Assembly (NCBI RefSeq): GCF_011801145.1
Contig: NZ_CP046172.1
Coordinates: 4,526,001-4,590,000 of the forward strand
DNA: 64,000 bases
DNA from: Nocardia arthritidis
Lineage (GTDB): Bacteria; Actinomycetota; Actinomycetes; Mycobacteriales; Mycobacteriaceae
Reading direction: 5' to 3'
The notes beneath the pieces were generated by a model, which saw only the letters and a list, made by a program, of their open reading frames with translations, was not told where the DNA came from and made no database searches. Every line of letters begins with the position of its first letter. Within the stretch, counting starts at the first letter, position 1. Position numbers and translations under genes: made by a program. This document shows positions 17,717-27,420 of this stretch, piece by piece.

Positions 17717-19753
17717 TCACCAGCGCAGCCCGGGAACCATCCTCGCGACGCGAGCGGCCGGGGTCGGCAGCGCCATCAGCGGGATGACCACCGGGGCCAG
17801 CAGATCGAGCGGTCCGCGTGCGGAATCCTGTTCCGGCAGTACGGCATTCGCCTCCGCCGCAACCTTCTTGCCCGCCGCCGCGCGGGATTCCCCGAAGAGG
17901 CGGAAACCCTGGTGCATGATGGTCCGCTTCAGCGAAGGCATCAGCAGTTCCACCGCCTGCGCCAGGGTGCCGACCGGTGTATCTATGCGGTCCGGACGCT
18001 CCTCGAGCGCGCGAATCACGATGGCGGCGGCCTGTTCCGGGTCCGGCACCGGCAGTGCGCGGTACAGGTCGGTCGGCGCGATCATCGGGGTGCGCACCAG
18101 CGGCATCCGCACCGAGGTGAAGGTGATTCCGGCGTCGCGGTTCTCCACGGCCGCGATCTCGCTGAAATTGTCCAGCGCCGACTTGCTCGCCACATAGGCG
18201 GCGAACCGGGGCACCTTGGCCTGCACCGCGATCGAGGAGATATTCACGAAATGCCCGAACCGGCGCGCCCGCATCGACGGCAGCAGGGCCAGGATCAGCC
18301 GCACCGCGCCGAAGTAGTTCACCGCCATGGTCCGTTCGAAATCGTGCATCCGATCGGTGGAATTGGCGACCGCGCGCCGGATGGACCGGCCCGCGTTGTT
18401 CACCACATAGTCGACGTGGCCGTGTTCGCCGAGCACCGTGCGCACCAGCGCGTCCACCGCGTCCGGGTCGGTGATATCGCACGGATACGCCTGTGCCGCA
18501 CCGCCTTCCGCGCACACCGCGGCGGCGGCCGCGTCCAGGTCCTCCTTGCCGCGCGCGACCATCAGCACGGTGGCGCCCCTGCGGGCGACGGCGTGCGCGG
18601 TGGCCAGCCCGATCCCGGACGACGCGCCGGTGATGAGCACCGTACGACCCGCGAGCGGATCGGCGCCGTCGCTCGGCCGTTGCGATTTCGGTGCGGTCAC
18701 CGGGCGCGGCGCGAGATGGTCGCGCCAGTACTGCCAGAGCCGTTCGGCATAGCTGTCGAACGTGGGCACCTTCAGGCCGCGCAGCTGGGCGCGGGTCGAA
18801 TCGGAGATGAATTCCGAGGCGAAGGCGACATGCGGGGCCACCTCCGGCGGAATCCCCATCTGTCCCAACAGGAAATCGCGCGCCGCGGGCACGCCGGGCA
18901 GGCGGCCGAGTCCGTTCAGCGCGAGTCCGCTGCCGGGCAGCGGGCCGATTCCGGCGGGGGCGCCCGCCGCACGCGCCAGCGCGTTGTACACCTGGGCGAA
19001 CGGCTGCGGCTCCGGGTTGACGAGGTGGAAGGTGCGCCCGTTCAGGCCCGGCTTGCGCACCAGTTCCACCATCGCGGCGGCGACATAGTCGACGGGAACG
19101 ATATTGGTGGCGCCCAATTCCGGTAGCGGCATGGGCAATTCGGCGGGCAGCGCGGCCAGCTTGGCGATGGCGGGGAAGAAGTAGTACGGCCCGTCGATCT
19201 TGTCCATCTCGCCGGTGCGTGAATCGCCGACCACGATCGCGGGCCGGTACACCCGCCAGCGCACGCCGCGCGATTCCCGCACCAGTTTCTCGGCGGCGAA
19301 CTTCGTGCGGTGGTACGGCGAGGTGAGCCGCTGACCGAGATCGAAATCCTCCTCGAAGAATTTGCCACGGTGATCGCCCGCCACGGCCACCGACGACACG
19401 TGGTGCAGTACCGCGCCCAACTCCTGGGTCAGCGCCAGCACCGCCTTGGTGCCCGCGACATTCGCGGCGTGCGCGGTGTTTTCGTCGGCGGTCATATCGT
19501 AGACCGCGCCCAGATGGATGATGTGATCGGCGGCGGGCGCGGCGTCGAGGCCGAGCCGCTCCGCGGTCAGATCGCCGATGAGCGGGTGCACGCGGTCGCC
19601 GCCGCGCCAATCCGCCACCAGCGCGGTGAATTTCGCGAGCGAGCTCGCGCGGACGAGGATATGCACTATCGCGTCGGGATCCTTGTCGAGCAGGCCCGCC
19701 ACGACCCGTCGTCCGATCAGTCCGGTACCGCCCGTCACGATGTAGGTAGCCAT
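17717..19753 (-). CDS. acrA1: Fused acyl reductase: extended SDR plus classical SDR (AcrA1-like)
   Basis: 678-residue two-domain protein. The N-terminal half (about 1-330) is an extended SDR like fatty acyl-CoA reductases: TGGTGLIG cofactor loop and active-site YHRTK (Tyr about 144). The C-terminal half (about 365-610) is a classical SDR: TGASSGIG, NNAG and YVASKSAL. The order and length match M. tuberculosis AcrA1 (Rv3391), reported as a fatty acyl-CoA reductase. The expected role is reduction of acyl-CoA to aldehyde or alcohol for lipid synthesis. GAGAGGGG precedes ATG 19753. It stands alone. Confidence 0.83.
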   Translation of the reverse strand: MATYIVTGGTGLIGRRVVAGLLDKDPDAIVHILVRASSLAKFTALVADWRGGDRVHPLIGDLTAERLGLDAAPAADHIIHLGAVYDMTADENTAHAANVAGTKAVLALTQELGAVLHHVSSVAVAGDHRGKFFEEDFDLGQRLTSPYHRTKFAAEKLVRESRGVRWRVYRPAIVVGDSRTGEMDKIDGPYYFFPAIAKLAALPAELPMPLPELGATNIVPVDYVAAAMVELVRKPGLNGRTFHLVNPEPQPFAQVYNALARAAGAPAGIGPLPGSGLALNGLGRLPGVPAARDFLLGQMGIPPEVAPHVAFASEFISDSTRAQLRGLKVPTFDSYAERLWQYWRDHLAPRPVTAPKSQRPSDGADPLAGRTVLITGASSGIGLATAHAVARRGATVLMVARGKEDLDAAAAAVCAEGGAAQAYPCDITDPDAVDALVRTVLGEHGHVDYVVNNAGRSIRRAVANSTDRMHDFERTMAVNYFGAVRLILALLPSMRARRFGHFVNISSIAVQAKVPRFAAYVASKSALDNFSEIAAVENRDAGITFTSVRMPLVRTPMIAPTDLYRALPVPDPEQAAAIVIRALEERPDRIDTPVGTLAQAVELLMPSLKRTIMHQGFRLFGESRAAAGKKVAAEANAVLPEQDSARGPLDLLAPVVIPLMALPTPAARVARMVPGLRW

Positions 19754-20023
19754 CGCCCCTCTCCTGCTGTCTTCGAATCGCGTTGTGGCACAGCGATGCC
19801 CGGCATACAGCAGCGGATGCTGGCATCGGATGGATTCGGCGCCGGCGCGGGCAACCTGACGCGGGTGACAGCGGTCGGGCCGAAAAGTAGGAACCCCTTC
19901 GTCCTGACTTATAGAAAACAGTAATCGGTGTGAATCAATCCCGGCAACCGATGGGCGCTGTGGGACCGGTCACGGTGTCAAGATCGCGAATAGTGTGTGT
20001 GACAACAATTTTCAGGTAGTCGG

Positions 20024-21712
20024 CTATTTCTTCTCGATGCGCGGCGCGGGCGGCTGCAGCGGCGGGTGCTCCCGCAGATAGGTTTCGAAGGCGTCCAGAT
20101 CGATCGGGCCCACCGTGAGATCCTTGCCCTCGGTGAAAACCGAGAACCCGTCACCGCCGGAGGCGAGGAAGTTGTTCGTCGTGATCCGGTATGCCGCAGC
20201 GGGATTCAGCGGCTGTCCGGCGATGCGAACGCTGTCGGCGATCACCTTGGCGCCCTTCGGCGCGGAATCGGAGTAGCTGTAGGTGATCCCGGCGGGGGAG
20301 AGCACGGCCGGTTTGCTGACGTTGTTCCACTGCTGCTCCAGCAGGCGCAGCAGCTGCTGTCCGGTCAAGGTCACCGTGACGACCTGATTGCCGAACGGCT
20401 GGACACTGTAGATATCGCCGTAGGTGATGTCCCCGCCCTTGAGGTCGGTGCGCACGCCACCCGGATTCATCAGCGCGGCAACCGCGGCGGCCGGTCCGCC
20501 GGTGGTCACCGAGAGCATCGCGTCGGCGATGACATCGCCCAGCGTGGAATCGCCTGCGGGGCCGGGCGCCTGGGGCAGCGGCGCCGTCGCCGTGCCGACC
20601 ACCCGCTGCGTGCGCGGCTTGGCCTGCTCGCCGTAGAAGTCGACCAGCGCGGTGGTCGGGGTGTCCGGGGTGACATCGCGGGTGACGACGCGGTTCACCG
20701 CGGATGCCTGCACGCCGTTGTCGAATTTCAGCGTGATGTCGGTGATCAGGCGGCCATAGCAGGCGGCCTGGGTGACCACCTTCCCGTTGATGGTGCAGTT
20801 ATATGGCTGATGAGTATGGCCGGTGACCAGCACCTGCACCGCCGGATCGACGCCGTTGGCGAACTTGGTGACCTCCGGGCCGATGTTGTCGCAGCCGTTG
20901 TAGTCCGGGATATTGCCCTTCACCTGCTGGGCGCCGCCGTCATGCATCAGCGCGACGATCGCCTCCGCGCCCGCCGCCTTCAGCTCCGGGACATACTTGT
21001 TGATCGCGGTGACCTCGTCGCCGAACGAATAGCTCCGAATGCCTTCCGGGAAAACGATATTCGCGGTGTCGGGGGTGACCGTGCCGACCAACCCGATCTT
21101 GTGGTTGCCGATCTGCAGCATGGTCCACGGCTTCAGCGCGGGCGGTTGCCGACCCTGCGCGTCGGTCACGTTGGCGGCCAGGTACGGGAATTTGGCCCCG
21201 GTGAACGGCGCGCCGGGCGAACAGCCGTCCGGTGCGCAGCCGCCCTGCTGGATCCGCGCCAATTCCTGTACACCATGGTCGAATTCGTGATTGCCCACCG
21301 ATGATGCCGCGACGCCGACGGAGTTGAGGAAGCTGATCGTCGGCTCGTCGTGGAACAGGCCCGACTGCAGCGGGCTCGCGCCGATATTGTCCCCGGCCAG
21401 CACGATCGCGCTGGCCGGATAGGCCGCCTTCAACCGCGCCAGATGAGTGGCCAGGTAGACCGCGCCGCCCGCGTCGACCCCGTTGATCTTGCCGGTGGCG
21501 CCGCCGGGCGGCTGCAGATTGCCGTGCAGATCATTGAACGCGAACAGGTGCACCTCGTTCGGGCCCGCGCCCGGCAGGTCGTTGGTGGAGATCAACCCGG
21601 TCTCCCTGGTGGTGCTCGGTTTGGAGCCGCCGGAATCGGCGCTCCCGCAGCCGGCGACCAGCAGCACACTCACCAGAGCGGCGATTCCCATGGCGAGGCG
21701 GTTCGCAATCAT
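20024..21712 (-). CDS. 5'-nucleotidase/UDP-sugar hydrolase-type metallophosphatase lipoprotein
   Basis: 562 residues. The signal peptide ends in lipobox LLVAGC, so it is anchored outside the cell membrane. The metallophosphatase domain shows FNDLHGNL, GDNIGASPL, GNHEFDHG and GHTHQPY, the full dimetal ligand set. The C-terminal 5'-nucleotidase domain shows NPGGVRTDL, YSVQPFGN and the substrate-binding FLASGGDGFSVF. It should dephosphorylate extracellular nucleotides for salvage. Several cysteines (GGCAPDGCSPG) may form a surface disulfide. ATG 21712 places the signal at the N-terminus; longer frames are not homologous. Confidence 0.9.
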   Translation of the reverse strand: MIANRLAMGIAALVSVLLVAGCGSADSGGSKPSTTRETGLISTNDLPGAGPNEVHLFAFNDLHGNLQPPGGATGKINGVDAGGAVYLATHLARLKAAYPASAIVLAGDNIGASPLQSGLFHDEPTISFLNSVGVAASSVGNHEFDHGVQELARIQQGGCAPDGCSPGAPFTGAKFPYLAANVTDAQGRQPPALKPWTMLQIGNHKIGLVGTVTPDTANIVFPEGIRSYSFGDEVTAINKYVPELKAAGAEAIVALMHDGGAQQVKGNIPDYNGCDNIGPEVTKFANGVDPAVQVLVTGHTHQPYNCTINGKVVTQAACYGRLITDITLKFDNGVQASAVNRVVTRDVTPDTPTTALVDFYGEQAKPRTQRVVGTATAPLPQAPGPAGDSTLGDVIADAMLSVTTGGPAAAVAALMNPGGVRTDLKGGDITYGDIYSVQPFGNQVVTVTLTGQQLLRLLEQQWNNVSKPAVLSPAGITYSYSDSAPKGAKVIADSVRIAGQPLNPAAAYRITTNNFLASGGDGFSVFTEGKDLTVGPIDLDAFETYLREHPPLQPPAPRIEKK

Positions 21713-21864
21713 GGTCAGACTCTCGCATGCGCGGCCCGTCCGTGTCACCGCAAACCGGCCGGATTCGGGGTCCGCACAACCTTTTCGGCGACTGTTCAGC
21801 GCGTGTTCAGCGTGGGGCGCTCGGCGTGGCGGCTCGCCCGGTCTACCGGACGCACAATGGAGGT

Positions 21865-22238
21865 ATGCCGTTGACATCGTGGCTGGCGCCGGCCGGACTC
21901 GCCCTCTGGATCGGGTACGAGGTGCTGCTGCGTCGCCGCGAGGACACGGAGACCGCGAGCTGGTTCGGTACCGGCAGCGACCGCGGCAGCACCCCGATCC
22001 TGATCGGCGCGTTCATCGCGAGCGCCGCGGCGGTCACGCTGGCCGCGACCTTCGACATCGGCTCGGTCGGCGGCGGTTGGCGCTGGCTCGGCATCGCGAT
22101 ACTCGCCCTCGGCCTCGGCGTACGAGCTTGGGGGATGGCGGTTTTGGGGCGACAGAACAGCTGCTCGCTTCGGTTTTCGGCTCCGCCTATACCGAATACC
22201 GCCGCCGCACAAGCCGTTTGATTCCGTTCGTCTATTGA
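21865..22238 (+). pseudogene. Isoprenylcysteine carboxyl methyltransferase-like gene with internal deletion and frameshift
   Basis: The first 96 codons encode an ICMT-like N-terminus with two to three membrane segments ending GLGVRAWGMAVLGR, just before the family's SAM-binding core. In the next frame, bases of about 22140-22238 encode the family's extreme C-terminus (EQLLASVFGSAYTEYRRRTS then RLIPFVY and stop). Roughly 80 codons of catalytic core are missing between them. Read in the original frame it ends at 22221 after a nonsense tail. GGAGG precedes ATG 21865. The enzyme cannot work; the remnant looks like a recent deletion because both ends are still well conserved. Confidence 0.75.
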
Positions 22239-22518
22239 GCGCCTGGCTGGTGGATCGCTGAAAGATCCACCGCCGACGGATCGGGACCGACAGCCTGTGG
22301 TTATCTGTCGTGTCGAGTAATGCGGCGGTTGGCTGCGGCGCGGATACGGGAAGTTACACCTTCCTGGTTCATCGGCGGGTATCGACCATTGCGGCTTCGG
22401 ATGGCCATCGAGGCTGGACGGAATACGGCAACGGCGTCGAATATCACGACGTGCGTAGGCCCGGAACCGTGGAGTTGCCAGGCCCTGGAGCCGCTCGAAT
22501 CCCGGTTAGCATGGGCAC

Positions 22519-22974
22519 GTGGCTCGGGAGTGGGACGCAGCAGAGTTGATCGCGGACGGCTTCGAGCGTGTGTACATCGAATTGGATTACTACGACGGAA
22601 TTCGCGCCGGCCTCGGCGACATCGGCGGCATACTCCATTACTTCGAACGCTCGGATAACGACCGCGGCGACGAACTCGACGAATACCGCGTCTGGCCCCC
22701 CAGCGCGGAGGCGGCGGCGTGGGAGCGCGAGCAGTGGGCAATTCTCGTCGACTGGAGCCGGCGCTACGAAGCCGGGAAGGCCGTGATGGACAGCCATCCG
22801 GGTCATGGCGGAACCGATGCCCGCTACGACGAATTGACCCTGTTACTGGCGCCGCACCGCCATGCGCCGGACAACGCGCGAAAGCTTATGGGTGAGAAGC
22901 GGTTCGACAACAGCGACGACCGCTACCGAATCGAAGGCATCGGCGTCTGGTTCCGATGGCACCCCACCGCGTGA
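22519..22974 (+). CDS. Hypothetical protein, unknown function
   Basis: 151-residue acidic soluble protein from GTG 22519, without signal or membrane segments. Rich in Asp, Glu, Trp and Tyr (IELDYYDGIRAGLGDIGGIL, VWPPSAEAAAWEREQW). No family was recognised. It is followed 19 bp later by the end of a convergent TetR gene. The preceding 280 bp (22239-22518) contain no recognisable gene. Coding is supported by normal codon bias, while the start is uncertain. Confidence 0.6.
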   Translation: MAREWDAAELIADGFERVYIELDYYDGIRAGLGDIGGILHYFERSDNDRGDELDEYRVWPPSAEAAAWEREQWAILVDWSRRYEAGKAVMDSHPGHGGTDARYDELTLLLAPHRHAPDNARKLMGEKRFDNSDDRYRIEGIGVWFRWHPTA

Positions 22975-22993
22975 GGTGAGGGGGCCTCTGCGA

Positions 22994-23608
22994 TCAGGTG
23001 GTCTGTGCGGTGAGTGCTCGTGTCCAGAAGGCGATTACGGTTTCGACGCGGGCATCGATCGTGTGACCGTCGAGTGGTTCGAGAACGATGCCGTGGATTT
23101 GCGCTTCGACGGCTTGGACGAGCAGGGTCGCGGTCAGCGCCGGGTCTGTTCCGTCGACGCCGAGGCGGGTCAGGTGAAAGGCGACTTCGTCGGCCAGTAG
23201 CTGTTCGAACTGCTTCAGCTTTTCCGTACTGGCCGGGGTGCGCGGCGCCTGTTCGTAGAGCAGCCGATGCATGTGCGGTTCGGCGGTGTGCAGGTGGGCG
23301 ACCGCGGTGACCAGCCGCCGTACGGTGTCGGCCAAAGGTGGCTGTTCGCTGCGTAATTGGGCCGCTTCGGCCAGTAGATCCGCTGCGCCGGTGCGGAGGT
23401 GGCGTTCGGCGAGTGCGTAGAGCAGCGCGTCCTTGTTGGGTATGTAGTGGTAGAGCGTCCCGATGGACACCCCGGCCAGTTCGGCGACCTTGTTGGTGGT
23501 GGTCGCGGCGTAGCCGTGCCGTTGGAAAAGTCGAGCAGCCGCGTCGAGGATGGCGTCGAAGGTGAACTCCGATCGCTGCTGGCGCGGGGTTTTGCGTGGG
23601 GTGGACAT
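22994..23608 (-). CDS. TetR-family regulator
   Basis: 204 residues. The HTH is at about 30-60 (ATTTNKVAELAGVSIGTLYH), with an Arg-rich N-terminus and a helical effector domain resembling AcrR-type regulators. It is divergent from an alpha/beta hydrolase with only about 50 bp between the starts. That gap holds two AACCGAG direct copies (at about 23619 and 23633) which could be binding half-sites. The hydrolase is the probable target. Confidence 0.88.
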   Translation of the reverse strand: MSTPRKTPRQQRSEFTFDAILDAAARLFQRHGYAATTTNKVAELAGVSIGTLYHYIPNKDALLYALAERHLRTGAADLLAEAAQLRSEQPPLADTVRRLVTAVAHLHTAEPHMHRLLYEQAPRTPASTEKLKQFEQLLADEVAFHLTRLGVDGTDPALTATLLVQAVEAQIHGIVLEPLDGHTIDARVETVIAFWTRALTAQTT

Positions 23609-23660
23609 GGTCTCCCGAAACCGAGTTGTCAGAACCGAGGATTACTCGAATTATTGTGGC

Positions 23661-24554
23661 ATGCACGATTCCTACCTGGCCTTTCTACCCGATGATCTCC
23701 GTCCCGATCCTGGGCTACGCCCCGAGTCGACGTGGTGGCGGTGGCGTGGCGGGCGCATTCATATCGAGCGTGTGCCCCGGTCAGATGCCGCGGTGCGGAT
23801 GTTGCTGGTACACGGTGGCGGCGGGCATGCGGCGATGATGTGGCCGTTCGCGGCTCTGGCGGCACGGCAAGGCTTCGAGGTGTTGGTGCCCGACCTGCCA
23901 GGGTATGGCCGCAGCGAGGTGGAATCGGCTGGGGCAGTGCGTTATTCGGACTGGGTCGACTGCGTCGCCGACCTGGTGCGCGCCGAGAAGGCGGCCGATC
24001 CGCGCCCACTGGTCGTGTTCGGGGCAAGTATGGGTGGAATGCTCGCCTACGAGGCCGCGGCTCGCACCGGCATGGTCGAGGCGATCGCGGTCACCTGCCT
24101 GCTCGACCCGCGATCGCCGCTGGCCCGTCGCCGCATCGGCAGATTTCGCTGGCTCGGGCGGTTCGGCGCACCGCTGCTGGTTCCGGTGGTCGACGGCGTC
24201 CGGGTGCCGATGCGGTTGGTGGCCAACATGACTGCGATGTCCAACCTTCCCGGCCTGACCGCCACCGTCATCGCCGATCCGCGGGGTGGAGGTGTTGGAT
24301 TCCTGCGCACCTATCTGTGCTCGGTGCCGCTGGTCGAGCCGGAGAACTTCACCGCCTGCCCCGTGTGGCTACTGCACCCGGGTGCTGATCGCTGGACGCC
24401 GCTGGCGGTCAGCCGGATGTTCTTCGATCGGATCGCCGCACCGAAACACCTTCTCGTACTCGACCGGGCGAGCCACTATCCGGTGGAGGATCCTGGAATC
24501 CGCCAATTGACAACGGCATTGGCGGATATTCATCACTGGGTTGCCGGCGGCTGA
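23661..24554 (+). CDS. Alpha/beta hydrolase
   Basis: 297-residue alpha/beta-hydrolase-fold enzyme. Seen: oxyanion-hole LLVHGGGGHAAMMWPF, nucleophile elbow FGASMGG (Ser about 124) and catalytic His in DRASHYP (about 271), with a cap region between. No signal peptide, so cytoplasmic; substrate probably an ester or lactone. ATG 23661 was chosen because the upstream in-frame extension would overlap the divergent TetR gene. No Shine-Dalgarno sequence is visible, suggesting a short or absent leader. Confidence 0.84.
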   Translation: MHDSYLAFLPDDLRPDPGLRPESTWWRWRGGRIHIERVPRSDAAVRMLLVHGGGGHAAMMWPFAALAARQGFEVLVPDLPGYGRSEVESAGAVRYSDWVDCVADLVRAEKAADPRPLVVFGASMGGMLAYEAAARTGMVEAIAVTCLLDPRSPLARRRIGRFRWLGRFGAPLLVPVVDGVRVPMRLVANMTAMSNLPGLTATVIADPRGGGVGFLRTYLCSVPLVEPENFTACPVWLLHPGADRWTPLAVSRMFFDRIAAPKHLLVLDRASHYPVEDPGIRQLTTALADIHHWVAGG

Positions 24555-24675
24555 TCGGACTTGCCGACTACTGCGAGCTCGAACCGGCGCTGGCGGTGAG
24601 TTCGGCCGGTCGAAAAGTTGGGTGCATGAGCGGAATCGACTGACCGGGATCGGAGATCCGTTGTCGCCCAACCGA

Positions 24676-25860
24676 TCAGCTCGGTCGTTGGAAACCGGGT
24701 GAGGCGACCGCGAGACGCAATGTATCCGTTTGGTGGGCGAGGGTGAGTTCGTACCAGTCGGGGGTGCGGGCCTGTGCGACGATGCCGTCCACGTCGGTGG
24801 TCAGCGTTACTTCCCAGCCGTGCTGCTCCCAGATCCGGACGATGACGGGTGGATAGATGTCGGTGCGGTCCGGGTCGGGGGGTTCGAGGAAGTAGCGGGT
24901 TTCGAGCCGGTCGACGTGATAGATATTGCCCGCGTCGTCGTCGAACGGCAGTATCGTCTCGCCGTTGAGGCCCTCCTGTGTGCGGATGCGCATCTGACCG
25001 CCCAGCGCACGCAGTAGCTCGGCGACGAGGTCACGGATGCGGTCGCGGGCGGCGTCCTCGGTAAGTTCGGGATCCCACACCACGGCCCGCGCTATCGGCG
25101 GTACGGATCTGAGTGCTTGCCGCCCAAGCGATATCGTCGGTACGGCGGGCTCGGGCACGCGGTCACGGTCGAGCTCGAAGCCGTAGCTCATCAGCTCGTC
25201 GAAGGTGTGCGCGAAGTCCAGTGGCCGCTCCAGATGCCCGCCCGCCTCCCAGCCGATGGTGCCGCCGGGCAGATCGGGGGAGACGAAATATCGGGTCCGG
25301 CCCAAACCTTCGGCGATGAGCAGCGCCCGATCTCCCGGAATATCTTCGGCCGCTTCCCAATTGCGCACGGATTCGACGATGTTCAAGGTGCGATATGTTT
25401 GCATGTCCCGAGGCCGGGTGGGGCCGAAGGAGATTCCGTCGAGATCGGTGAATCCCGCATGCACCGTATCGAGGAACACCCGCAGCGCCTTGGGTAACCT
25501 TTCCCAATACGGCGGCAGGTCGGCGCCGAAGGTTCCCGGATCCCACCCGATGCGAAACGCGTACGGCTGAAAAGGCTTACGCAGCGCATAGAGCAGTACC
25601 CAGTCGCCACGCAGCAGGCAGACCCGCACGTCGTCGAGGCATTCGTTCAGCACCGCGCCGAATCGAGGCAGCAGCTCGACGAGCATGTCGAGGTTCCATA
25701 GTGCGATGGCGGCCGCTCGCCGCGCGCCGGGATCGTCGTGGCCGGCGATCTCGGCCCACGCCGGCGGCACATGTGCGGCCGCCGACGACCCCGGTTCGAC
25801 GAGCAATGCCGAGCCGGAACGGAATTCCGCTACAACGCGTGCGAAATCAGGATTACCCAC
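24676..25860 (-). CDS. SMI1/KNR4 (SUKH)-like protein with a C-terminal extra domain
   Basis: 394-residue soluble protein from GTG 25860. The middle (FGADLPPYWERLPKALRVFL, then FTDLDGISFGP and FDELMSYGFELD) resembles SUKH/SMI1 immunity-type proteins, while the last 120 residues form a separate alpha/beta domain. Family assignment is tentative. Starts further upstream would run into the XRE gene that ends at 25904, 43 bp away on the same strand. Pairing with the regulator suggests a two-gene unit. SUKH proteins often act as toxin-neutralising factors, but no toxin gene is adjacent. Confidence 0.6.
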   Translation of the reverse strand: MGNPDFARVVAEFRSGSALLVEPGSSAAAHVPPAWAEIAGHDDPGARRAAAIALWNLDMLVELLPRFGAVLNECLDDVRVCLLRGDWVLLYALRKPFQPYAFRIGWDPGTFGADLPPYWERLPKALRVFLDTVHAGFTDLDGISFGPTRPRDMQTYRTLNIVESVRNWEAAEDIPGDRALLIAEGLGRTRYFVSPDLPGGTIGWEAGGHLERPLDFAHTFDELMSYGFELDRDRVPEPAVPTISLGRQALRSVPPIARAVVWDPELTEDAARDRIRDLVAELLRALGGQMRIRTQEGLNGETILPFDDDAGNIYHVDRLETRYFLEPPDPDRTDIYPPVIVRIWEQHGWEVTLTTDVDGIVAQARTPDWYELTLAHQTDTLRLAVASPGFQRPS

Positions 25861-25903
25861 GGCACATATCCAACAACATCCCCACGGCTGGTTACCGTCC
25901 CCG

Positions 25904-27223
25904 TCATCCTCCGCCCCGCCGCCCGCACCCCAGCAGCTCGCGCACCGCACGACCGGCGGCGTTGCCGCGCTCGACATCGTCAAGTATCTGCGATGCGCGG
26001 CGCGGAATCTCGCCGACCCGGTACTCCGACGGGGTGCCGTCCCACACCTCGGCGATCATCCAACAGCCCCACTCAACCTCGCCCGCAGCGATTTTCGATG
26101 CCGCCGCATCCAACCGCAATATCGATTCCCCGACCGGATCCCGCCGACTGAACGGCAATTCGAGTGCTCGCGCCCGCAGTTCATCGGCGTCGGCCCACGC
26201 GCCGACCGCGGCCAAGGCGACCGACTGGTGCCAGCGCAGAAAGTATTCGGTGAGGTGGCATCCGTCGGCCACCGTCTCCGCTTCCGGCAACGCGGCGAAC
26301 ATCCGATCGGCTGCCCGCACGACGGCCGAAGTCTCTCGGCGGCAACCCATTCTGGCGTACAGCGACGCCTCCGCCAGACAGCCGAACGCGGCCCCGGCAT
26401 TCGGCCGACCAGCTCCGGCCGATCGAGCGCCGCGCGCGGCCGCGAGGCCGGATTCGAGAAACCTGCCATACCAGGCACATGAGGTGCCGATATGCCCAGC
26501 GATCCAAGCCTGCACGGCACCATCCTCCGCCAATCTGCCTGCCCGCCGCGCAATGCCGAACCATTCGAGGCAGTCGTCCAGACCCGCGATATCGATAATG
26601 CGAATAGCGATGAACCCGGCGTTCTTGGCGACCAGACGATACAACCGCCGCCGGACAGCCGTCGATCCCGCCGACAGCGCATATGCCTTGATGCGCGCGA
26701 GATCCGCCATCCGTTGCGGGATGTATTCCGTCGGCGCGGCGGTATACAACATGCGACCGGCGGACTCCGTCAGCTCTTCGAGAAGGTCGAGGTACGTCGC
26801 CGTGCCGTCGGCCGACATGTCGATCGTCGCGGGAGCCGGAGACGGTGTGTGGTCGACGATTTCGCAGCCGGTCGGTGCGATCGTGTCCGTGCCGGAGTAG
26901 TCGTTTCCGAACCCGAGCCGATCCGGCCTGGTGCGATACAAGACGCACAAGGCATTGAGATAGTGCGGCGTCGGCACGTCCCTCCTGTTCTCCCACCGCG
27001 AGAGTTGTTGATGCGCTAGCCCTTCGGACGGCTGTCCGCGCGACCGCAGAATCTCCTTCAGCCTCATCGCGGCCTCGGCCAGCGTGTACCCGGCGGCGAT
27101 GCGATACGCGCGCAGCGGTGATACGGCACAGTGCCGTTGGACGGCGAACGCCGCGTCGTCCGCGAAACCGCCTGCCGCGATGACATTTCGAGCCAGTCGC
27201 CGTCCGCAGGAACTGTTGTGCAT
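25904..27223 (-). CDS. XRE-type regulator with TPR-like C-terminus
   Basis: 439 residues. An N-terminal Cro/C1-type HTH (about 40-100, with GYTLAEAAMRLKEIL and QQLSRWENRRDVPTP) is followed by a long helical region rich in Ala/Arg (about 190-430), resembling the TPR-like sensor halves of large actinobacterial XRE regulators. ATG 27223 follows GGAGGGG. The SUKH-like gene follows 43 bp downstream. The ligand may be a peptide or small signalling molecule by analogy with related architectures. Confidence 0.82.
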   Translation of the reverse strand: MHNSSCGRRLARNVIAAGGFADDAAFAVQRHCAVSPLRAYRIAAGYTLAEAAMRLKEILRSRGQPSEGLAHQQLSRWENRRDVPTPHYLNALCVLYRTRPDRLGFGNDYSGTDTIAPTGCEIVDHTPSPAPATIDMSADGTATYLDLLEELTESAGRMLYTAAPTEYIPQRMADLARIKAYALSAGSTAVRRRLYRLVAKNAGFIAIRIIDIAGLDDCLEWFGIARRAGRLAEDGAVQAWIAGHIGTSCAWYGRFLESGLAAARGARSAGAGRPNAGAAFGCLAEASLYARMGCRRETSAVVRAADRMFAALPEAETVADGCHLTEYFLRWHQSVALAAVGAWADADELRARALELPFSRRDPVGESILRLDAAASKIAAGEVEWGCWMIAEVWDGTPSEYRVGEIPRRASQILDDVERGNAAGRAVRELLGCGRRGGG

Positions 27224-27420
27224 GGCGACCCCTCCCGCCGGACTCGTGGATCCTGGCATTCGACGCTACCGCCGCGTCGGGCGCGCAGGCCGGTGCCGCA
27301 AGAGTTTTCAAGCAGTACGTGCAATCCGCTCCGGAGCAGGTCTCGAGGTGGGTGTCTACGTGCGGATTTGCGGTTCGCTACACTGCGCGGGTTGGTGTAG
27401 GTGGTTCTTCAGGGGGGATT

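Noticed and set aside
17693..19126. 477-codon plus-strand frame within the AcrA1-like gene
   Set aside because: Antisense shadow with no recognisable domain.
22310..22549. 79-codon plus-strand frame after the broken ICMT gene
   Set aside because: Overlaps the better-supported gene at 22519 and has no recognisable features.
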